A stretch of 9,865 nt of DNA from an uncultured Collinsella sp. (GTDB taxonomy: Bacteria; Actinomycetota; Coriobacteriia; Coriobacteriales; Coriobacteriaceae): contig CAUBTS010000078.1 of NCBI GenBank assembly GCA_958438955.1, positions 1-9,865 on the forward strand. The letters are read 5' to 3'. Every line of letters begins with the position of its first letter. Position 1 is the stretch's first letter. Both the position numbers and the translations under genes were made by a program. Shown here piece by piece: positions 4,781 to 9,865 of this stretch. The notes under the pieces were generated by a model that saw only the letters and a list, made by a program, of their open reading frames with translations, searched no databases and was not told the origin of the DNA.

Positions 4781-7594
4781 GTGGCTGAGAACCTAAGCAA
4801 CCAGTCTGTACCCGAAGCCGCGGCGCGCGTCGCTGCCGTGGTCAACCGCCTCGTTAACCGAATCGGCTCGAATGCCGAGTCCAGGGAGCGTCTCGCCGAG
4901 ATCGAGATCCCCGAGGAGCTGCGCGATAATCTGGCGCTGTTCCTGCGCCTGGAACGTCGTGTGCTTAGCGAGTATGATCCCGAGATCGCGGACCTGTTTG
5001 ACAAGATTTTGACAGCCGAGATTGTGGCCAATGCTGGCAACCCCGGTAGCCGCGCTGCCGACGAGTCCGTTGACGAACAGGGCGTGCCCACTGCCGACGA
5101 GCCCACCGCCGTGGCGTTTCGCGAAGTCGTCGATTTGATTGACAGCCTGCCGCTCGATAAGCAGCAGGTTATCGTCCGCGCCTTTACGAGCTTCTTCCAC
5201 CTGGCAAACCTGTCGGAGGAGAATTACCGTGTGGCGCAGCTGCGCGAGCGCGAGGCTGGTGCGTCGACCGATACCGAGGTCGATCCCGCCAACGAGCTCA
5301 CCGTCGCCTATCACCAGCTGGTGAATGAGCTGGGCGTCGAGGGCGCCAACGAGCTGCTCGGCAAGCTTGAGTTCCATCCCGTCTTTACCGCGCATCCCAC
5401 CGAGGCCCGTCGTAAGGCCGTCGAGGGCAAGATTCGCCGTATCTCCAACCTGCTGGAGGAGCGTCCGCGTCTGGGCGGCTCCGACCTGGTGGAGAACGAG
5501 CGCCATATGCTGCAGGAGATCGACGCCCTGGTGCGTACGAGCCCCATCGCGCTCAAGAAGCCCACGCCGGTCGAGGAAGCCGATACCATCATCGACATCT
5601 TCGATAACACGCTGTTCGACGTCATCCCCGTTATCTATCGTCGTTTTGACGACTGGGTGCTGGGCGACAAGGCCGGCACCGTGCCGCCGCTGTGCCCGGC
5701 GTTCTTCCATCCCGGCAGCTGGATCGGTTCCGACCGCGACGGTAACCCCAACGTCACCGCCAAGGTGAGCCGTGAGGTCGCCGCCAAGTACTTCACCCAC
5801 ATGGTGCTCAAGCTCGAGGACAAGTGCCGCCGCATCGGCCGCAACCTCACGCTCGAGGCCACCTACAGCAAGCCGTCTGCCGAGCTCATCAACCTGTGGA
5901 ACCATCAGGTCGAGATGAGCCCTCGGTACACGGCCCGCGCCGAGCTGATCTCCGAGCACGAGCCGCATCGCGCCGTCATGCTCGTCATGGCCGACCGTCT
6001 GAACGCCACCGTGCGCCGTATCACCGACACCATGTACCACAGCGCCGATGAGTTCCTGGAGGACCTGCGCGTCGTCCAGCGCTCGCTGGCCGCCTGCGGT
6101 GCCGTCCGTGCTGCCTACGGCCCGGTCCAGACCATCATCTGGCAGGTCGAGTCCTTCGGCTTCCATATGGTCGAGATGGAGTTCCGTCAGCACTCCGTGG
6201 TGCACGCCCGCGCCCTTAAGGATATCCACGAGAACGGTATTCATGGCGACCTGCAGCCCATGACGCGCGAAGTCATCGATACCTTCCGTGCTATCGGCTC
6301 CATCCAAAAGCGCTACGGCAAGAAGATGGCGCACCGCTACATCATCTCGTTTACCAAGAGCGCCCAGCATGTGGCTGACGTCTTCGAGCTGGCCCACCTG
6401 TCCTTCGCACACGAGGAGGATGTCCCCGAGCTCGATGTGATTCCGCTGTTCGAGCAGCTCGAGGACCTCGAGGGCTGTGTCGACGTGCTCGACCAGATGC
6501 TTACGCTGCCCGTGGTACAGAAGCGTCTTGCCCAGACCAACCGCCGCATGGAGGTTATGCTGGGCTATTCCGACTCCTCCAAGGACGCTGGTCCTACCAC
6601 GGCCATGCTCGCGCTGCATTCCGCGCAGGAGCGCATTGCCAAGTGGGCCGAGAAGAACGATATCGACCTGGTGCTCATGCACGGTCGCGGCGGTGCCGTT
6701 GGCCGTGGCGGCGGCCCGGCCAACAAAGCCGTGCTGGCGCAGCCCAAGGGTTCGGTCAACTGCTTCTTTAAGCTCACCGAGCAGGGCGAGGTCATCTTTG
6801 CCCGTTACGGCAACCGCACGCTGGCTCAGCGTCATGTTGAGTCCGTTGCCGCCGCAACGCTTTTGCAGTCGGCCCCGAGTGTCGAGAAGACCAACACCGA
6901 GACCACGCAGAAGTTCTGGGATATGGCCGAGAAGCTCAACGCCGCAAGCCACGAGCGCTATCTGGACCTGCTGAACACCGAGGACTTTACACCGTGGTTC
7001 TCGACCGTGACGCCGCTGACCGAGGTCGGCTTGCTGCCGATCGGCTCGCGTCCCGCCAAACGCGGCCTGGGCGCCAAGTCGCTCGATGACCTTCGTACCA
7101 TTCCGTGGATCTTCAGCTGGAGCCAGGCGCGCATTAACTTGGCCGCTTGGTATGGCCTGGGCACCGCCTGCGAGCAGCTGGGCGACCTTGACCAGCTCAA
7201 GGCTGCCTACCAGGAGTGGCCGTTCTTCCGCACCTTTATCGACAACATCGAGATGTCGATCGCCAAGACCGACCAGCGCATCGCCAAGATGTATCTGCAC
7301 CTGGGCGATCGCCAAGATCTGTCCGAGAAGGTCTTCACCGAGATGCAGCTCACGCGTAAGTGGGTCCTTGCCATCGTCGGTGACGAGTGGCCGCTGCAGC
7401 GTCGTCGCGTGCTCGGCTGCGCCGTTCGCGTGCGTAACCCCTATGTCGACGCTCTGTCCATTGCCCAGGTCCGCGCCCTTCGCGAGGTGCGTATGAACCA
7501 GGACGAGATGGCCGAGGAGAAAAAGGCCGAGTACATGAGCCTGATTCTTTCGACTGTGACCGGCGTCTCGGCAGGATTGCAGAACACGGGGTAA
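4781..7594 (+). CDS. ppc: Phosphoenolpyruvate carboxylase
   Basis: The enzyme irreversibly carboxylates phosphoenolpyruvate with bicarbonate to oxaloacetate and phosphate, an anaplerotic entry into the C4 acids (aspartate, malate, succinate). At 937 residues from GTG 4781 (941 from ATG 4769) it has the usual family length. Landmarks: FTAHPTEARRK with catalytic H205; GSWIGSDRDGNPNVT from residue 312; the FRQHSVVHARALKD segment; MLGYSDSSKDAG; the HGRGGAVGRGGGP loop with H634; AQPKGSVN just after it; and the invariant C-terminal QNTG. Catalytic histidines and phosphate-binding arginine motifs are intact. One mild oddity is Ser317 in GSDRDGNP, where most relatives have Gly. There is no plant-type N-terminal phosphorylation segment. 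The protein should be a cytoplasmic tetramer, and allosteric control is likely but not readable here. It has its own TATAAT promoter and is followed by a large palindrome, so it is probably monocistronic. Confidence 0.97.
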   Translation: MAENLSNQSVPEAAARVAAVVNRLVNRIGSNAESRERLAEIEIPEELRDNLALFLRLERRVLSEYDPEIADLFDKILTAEIVANAGNPGSRAADESVDEQGVPTADEPTAVAFREVVDLIDSLPLDKQQVIVRAFTSFFHLANLSEENYRVAQLREREAGASTDTEVDPANELTVAYHQLVNELGVEGANELLGKLEFHPVFTAHPTEARRKAVEGKIRRISNLLEERPRLGGSDLVENERHMLQEIDALVRTSPIALKKPTPVEEADTIIDIFDNTLFDVIPVIYRRFDDWVLGDKAGTVPPLCPAFFHPGSWIGSDRDGNPNVTAKVSREVAAKYFTHMVLKLEDKCRRIGRNLTLEATYSKPSAELINLWNHQVEMSPRYTARAELISEHEPHRAVMLVMADRLNATVRRITDTMYHSADEFLEDLRVVQRSLAACGAVRAAYGPVQTIIWQVESFGFHMVEMEFRQHSVVHARALKDIHENGIHGDLQPMTREVIDTFRAIGSIQKRYGKKMAHRYIISFTKSAQHVADVFELAHLSFAHEEDVPELDVIPLFEQLEDLEGCVDVLDQMLTLPVVQKRLAQTNRRMEVMLGYSDSSKDAGPTTAMLALHSAQERIAKWAEKNDIDLVLMHGRGGAVGRGGGPANKAVLAQPKGSVNCFFKLTEQGEVIFARYGNRTLAQRHVESVAAATLLQSAPSVEKTNTETTQKFWDMAEKLNAASHERYLDLLNTEDFTPWFSTVTPLTEVGLLPIGSRPAKRGLGAKSLDDLRTIPWIFSWSQARINLAAWYGLGTACEQLGDLDQLKAAYQEWPFFRTFIDNIEMSIAKTDQRIAKMYLHLGDRQDLSEKVFTEMQLTRKWVLAIVGDEWPLQRRRVLGCAVRVRNPYVDALSIAQVRALREVRMNQDEMAEEKKAEYMSLILSTVTGVSAGLQNTG

Positions 7595-7618
7595 TCGATA
7601 GCCCTGTGGCTCTCACCG

Positions 7619-7743
7619 GGACCCGATGGGTTTCCCTCTGAATGCGTCCTCACACTTGAAGCCCCCTTATCCTGCTCCTTCGGAGCTGTGGATAAGGGGG
7701 CTTCGTGCTGCGGAATGCATTCAGAGGGAAACCCATCGGGTCC
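7619..7743. repeat. 125-bp nested palindrome with 27-bp perfect outer arms
   Basis: The outer arms 7619-7645 (starting GGACCCGATGGG) and 7717-7743 (ending CCCATCGGGTCC) are exact reverse complements over 27 bp. Inside them is a separate perfect 15-bp stem (7658-7672 with 7690-7704), and inside that a 5-bp stem, GCTCC-ttc-GGAGC (7674-7686). The outer arms resemble terminal inverted repeats of a miniature element. No direct target duplication is visible at the flanks and no protein is encoded. It starts 24 bp after ppc. Confidence 0.85.
7658..7705. terminator. Probable ppc terminator (inner stem of the nested palindrome)
   Basis: GAAGCCCCCTTATCC (7658-7672) pairs perfectly with GGATAAGGGGGCTTC (7690-7704), with a smaller stem in the loop. 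The AA before and TT after the GC block give a symmetric shape, but the U-tract is only two bases, so termination strength is uncertain. Confidence 0.5.
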
Positions 7744-8226
7744 TTTCGTCCTCGATTTTCGGCGGATCAGCCGCTGGGTGAGGGTGGTGCTTGGGGCGAC
7801 GTGCAAAAAACGGAGTTTTCAGCAGCCAAAGATTGGTGCATAAGGCTATGGGTGACGTTTGCGGCCCCTGTTGATGCTTTTGCACGACGATTGGGCTTTG
7901 GCGACGATCATATATGGCTGGTTTCTCGCCGCATGCTATCCAGATGGGTCGAGTCATGAGGACTATCTACTTTTTGAAAGACTTTTGACACCAAAATCTT
8001 ATCTCGCGATGCTGAATACTCGCAAAAATGCACGCTCCGGAGGGTACTACCCTGTTACGGTTCGAAACCCAGGCGTCATTCTATGCAGCTTATTGACGAA
8101 TTTATGCAAGATAGCTTACATGCGCGTGCCACAGGACCGATGTTTGTCTCGGCGCTGTTAAAGCCATCCTGTCCATCGTGTCTTTTACAGGCGGCTGCGG
8201 TTCCGTTTGGGGTCGCGGCCGTTTTG

Positions 8227-8256
8227 TTGTGGGTCAAATATGAACGTTGTGTTAAT
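8227..8256 (+). promoter_or_regulatory. larA: Candidate larA promoter
   Basis: TTGTGG (8227-8232) lies 18 bp before GTTAAT (8251-8256), which carries an upstream TG (8248-8249) as in extended -10 promoters. It would give a leader of roughly 85 nt. Both boxes are imperfect (3/6 and 4/6), so this is only the best of several weak candidates. Confidence 0.25.
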
Positions 8257-8326
8257 GAGTCGGTGGACGGTGGTGTTTTTCGGTGAGCGGCGTATCCTTC
8301 CAACGGTTTATCTAGTGTGTCAGTTG

Positions 8327-8338
8327 AAAGGAAGAGGG
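8327..8338 (+). promoter_or_regulatory. larA: Ribosome binding site of larA, supporting the TTG start
   Basis: AAAGGAAGAGGG is the only purine-rich Shine-Dalgarno-like tract near the N-terminus. Its GAGG ends about 10 nt before TTG 8348. No ATG or GTG in this frame is close enough to use it. Confidence 0.6.
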
Positions 8339-8347
8339 CGCTCGTCA

Positions 8348-9625
8348 TTGTTTGAATGTGAACTGCCGTTTGACCACAAGACGTTGCATCTGGAGCTCGA
8401 GGATAAGAACTTCGCGGGTGTGATGGAAGGTCATCAAAACGAGTTTAAGACTACAAAGTCGCAGGAAGAGCTGGTAGAGGAGTCGCTTGCCAACCCTTAT
8501 GGCTCGCCTTCGCTCGAGGAGCTTTGTGCTGGCAAGAAGGATATTGTCATCATTAGCTCCGATCATACGCGTCCCGTTCCCTCGCGTGTGACGATGCCTA
8601 TTCTGCTGCATCACATCCATTCCGCTGCGCCCGAGGCTCGCGTGCGTATTTTGGTTGCTACGGGTATGCACCGTCCGTCGACACACGAGGAACTCGTCAA
8701 CAAGTATGGCGAGGAAATCGTTGCCAACGAGGAAATCGTTATGCACGTCGCGACTGACGACAGCATGATGAAAAAGATCGGCACCCTGCCTTCTGGCGGC
8801 GAGTGCATCATCAACAAGATTGCCGCCGATTGCGATCTGCTGCTTGCCGAGGGCTTCATTGAACCGCACTTCTTTGCCGGTTTTTCTGGCAGCCGCAAGT
8901 CCGTCCTGCCCGGCATCGCCAGTTACAAGACCATCATGTACAACCACAACGGCCAGTTTGTGAACGATTCCCACTCGCGTGCCGGCAACCTGTGCCACAA
9001 CCACGTGAGCGAGGACATGTTTGCCGCTGCCGAGATGGCTCACCTTGCCTTTGTGCTTAACGTGGTGCTCAACGGCAAGCATGAGGTCATCGGCTCCTTT
9101 GCCGGCGACATCCACAAGGCGCACGAGGCTGGCTGCGAGTTCGTGAAGAGCCTTGCCGGCGTTGAGCCCGTCGAGTGCGAGATTGCCATCACCACCAACG
9201 GCGGCTACCCGCTCGACCAGAACATCTACCAGGCCGTAAAGGGCATGTGCGCTGCCGAGGCCACACTTCCCGAGGGCGGCGTGATCATCGATGTCGCCGG
9301 TTGCGCCGACGGTCACGGTGGCGAGGGCTTCTATCACAACATCGCCGACAACGATCCGGCAGAGTTTGAGCGTGCCTGCATCGACCGTCCTAAGGACGAG
9401 ACCCTGCCCGACCAGTGGACGAGTCAGATCTTTGCCCGCATCCTGGCACATCACCCTGTGATCATGGTCACCGACTTGTGCGATCACCAGATGCTCAAGG
9501 ATATGCACATGACGCCGGTCAACACCCTCGAGGAGGCGCTCAAGCTCGCCTTTGAGATGAAAGGTGCCGATGCCAAGGTTGCTGTCATCCCCGATGGCCT
9601 GGGCGTTGTCGTCGCGCAGCACTAG
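8348..9625 (+). CDS. larA: LarA-type nickel-dependent lactate racemase
   Basis: This 425-residue protein belongs to the LarA (DUF2088) family. LarA interconverts D- and L-lactate, or in some homologues other 2-hydroxyacids, by proton-coupled hydride transfer with the nickel-pincer nucleotide (NPN) cofactor in the cytoplasm. From the TTG at 8348 the active-site residues fall on the numbering known for Lactobacillus plantarum LarA: SDHTRP with D72 and R75, GMHRP with H108, EPHFFAGFSGSRK with H174 and the cofactor-anchoring K184, NH with nickel ligand H200, and YQAVK with Y294, Q295 and K298. A tryptophan is at 357. This agreement, the length (424 in L. plantarum) and the ribosome site at 8327-8338 support the TTG start. 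The frame remains open to 8207 but upstream codons look noncoding. A channel gene follows after 49 bp without a terminator, so the two are probably one operon. NPN synthesis genes larB, larC and larE are not in the window. Substrate specificity is not proven by sequence. Confidence 0.93.
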   Translation: MFECELPFDHKTLHLELEDKNFAGVMEGHQNEFKTTKSQEELVEESLANPYGSPSLEELCAGKKDIVIISSDHTRPVPSRVTMPILLHHIHSAAPEARVRILVATGMHRPSTHEELVNKYGEEIVANEEIVMHVATDDSMMKKIGTLPSGGECIINKIAADCDLLLAEGFIEPHFFAGFSGSRKSVLPGIASYKTIMYNHNGQFVNDSHSRAGNLCHNHVSEDMFAAAEMAHLAFVLNVVLNGKHEVIGSFAGDIHKAHEAGCEFVKSLAGVEPVECEIAITTNGGYPLDQNIYQAVKGMCAAEATLPEGGVIIDVAGCADGHGGEGFYHNIADNDPAEFERACIDRPKDETLPDQWTSQIFARILAHHPVIMVTDLCDHQMLKDMHMTPVNTLEEALKLAFEMKGADAKVAVIPDGLGVVVAQH

Positions 9626-9674
9626 TGCGTGGCCCAAACGAATCGTTTATAACCGACAAGAAAGATAAGGTTTT

Positions 9675-9865
9675 ATGCTTACCAAACTCCTCTGTGAATT
9701 CGGCGCAACGGCCCTCATGATCATCTTTGGCGTGGGCGTGCACTGCGATACCGTGCTTAAGGGCACCAAGTATCAGGGCTCCGGCCACATGTTTGCCATC
9801 ACCACCTGGTCTTTTGGCATCTCGGTCTGCCTGTTTGTCTTTGGCGGCGCCGTGTGCATGAACCC
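9675..9865 (+). CDS. MIP-family channel (aquaglyceroporin / lactic acid channel, LarD-like), 5' part
   Basis: The first 63 residues are present and the gene runs off the window. LLCEFGATALMIIFGVGV is the TM1 signature of MIP channels (EFxGT...FGVG). LKGTKYQGSGH resembles the TM1-TM2 loop of GlpF-type proteins. A hydrophobic TM2 (about 39-58) and GGAVCMNP lead into the first NPA half-helix motif, cut after the Pro codon begins. GlpF-like members conduct glycerol, water and small uncharged solutes. In the L. plantarum lar operon the equivalent protein, LarD, is a lactic acid channel. Adjacency to larA makes a lactate role likely here, by inference. The start is ATG 9675, with AAGG ending at 9670, a somewhat short 4-nt spacing. 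Residues that set pore selectivity lie mostly beyond the window. The usual His before NPA is Met here (CMNP). Confidence 0.85.
   Translation, partial: MLTKLLCEFGATALMIIFGVGVHCDTVLKGTKYQGSGHMFAITTWSFGISVCLFVFGGAVCMN

Larger units (their letters stand above)
7744..8347. other. About 600 bp without a recognisable gene
   Basis: This stretch has visibly lower GC and different codon texture from the flanking genes. The longest forward open frame, a TTG start at 7859 to TAA at 8161 (100 codons), has no ribosome site and no recognised motif. Frames at 7705-7959 and 8083-8286 are no better, and the first overlaps the palindrome. Visible signals are a perfect -35-like TTGACA (7985-7990) with a poor -10 (GATGCT, 8008-8013) and a small palindrome AGGGTA-c-TACCCT (8041-8053). 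The last ~100 bp must contain the larA promoter and leader. It may be a decayed gene or a long regulatory region. Confidence 0.5.

Noticed and set aside
4793..7315. 840-codon open frame on the minus strand across ppc
   Set aside because: It is the antisense of the unmistakable PEP carboxylase. Long antisense frames are expected with strong G/C third-position bias. It has no family motif.
8207..8347. N-terminal extension of larA by 47 codons
   Set aside because: The extension is not LarA-like. Starting at TTG 8348 aligns active-site residues with known LarA numbering and has the ribosome site.
9645..9674. Separate promoter for the MIP channel (TATAAC at 9648-9653)
   Set aside because: No -35 at proper spacing and no terminator after larA. 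Co-transcription with larA is simpler.

Overview
The window reads as part of the chromosome of a GC-rich, anaerobic Coriobacteriia-type actinobacterium, most likely Collinsella or a close relative. This rests on the strong G/C third-position bias in the conserved genes, the mix of fermentative and gut-type genes, and the style of the intergenic regions. It is an inference from gene content and composition, not a database match. All confident genes are on the + strand. The many long ORFs on the other strand are composition shadows.

Layout, left to right: (1) the last 22 codons of an unidentified gene (3-71) and its terminator (165-205); (2) a 10-TM EamA/DMT-family permease (273-1256) with a terminator (1269-1294); (3) an M20 metallopeptidase-family amidohydrolase (1373-2671) with an inverted repeat in its leader; (4) a scarred intergenic region (2672-3209) holding a 72-nt imperfect palindrome, the last ~53 codons of an MFS permease (pseudogene) and three long hairpins placed end to end, the last running up to the hisS promoter; (5) hisS, histidyl-tRNA synthetase (3210-4523), and a terminator-like hairpin; (6) ppc, phosphoenolpyruvate carboxylase (about 4781-7594), behind a TATAAT promoter with a threefold AGAAATAC-type repeat; (7) a 125-bp nested palindrome (7619-7743) with 27-bp perfect outer arms; (8) about 600 bp with no recognisable gene and visibly lower GC (7744-8347); (9) a LarA-type nickel-pincer lactate racemase (8348-9625, TTG start) and, 49 bp on, the start of an MIP-family channel (9675 to the window end).

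Functionally, hisS and ppc are housekeeping genes, each apparently transcribed alone. The larA-MIP pair recalls the lar operon of lactobacilli, where larD is a lactic acid channel. It suggests interconversion and transport of lactate enantiomers or a related 2-hydroxyacid. The NPN-cofactor genes larB, larC and larE are not in the window and could lie downstream.

No wholly new enzymatic system is evident. The least explained signal is the set of long, near-perfect intergenic palindromes (2674-2745, 2939-3006, 3016-3077, 3085-3144, 7619-7743). They do not resemble one another in sequence and mostly lack U-tracts. One sits exactly at the broken end of a truncated gene, and one touches the hisS promoter.
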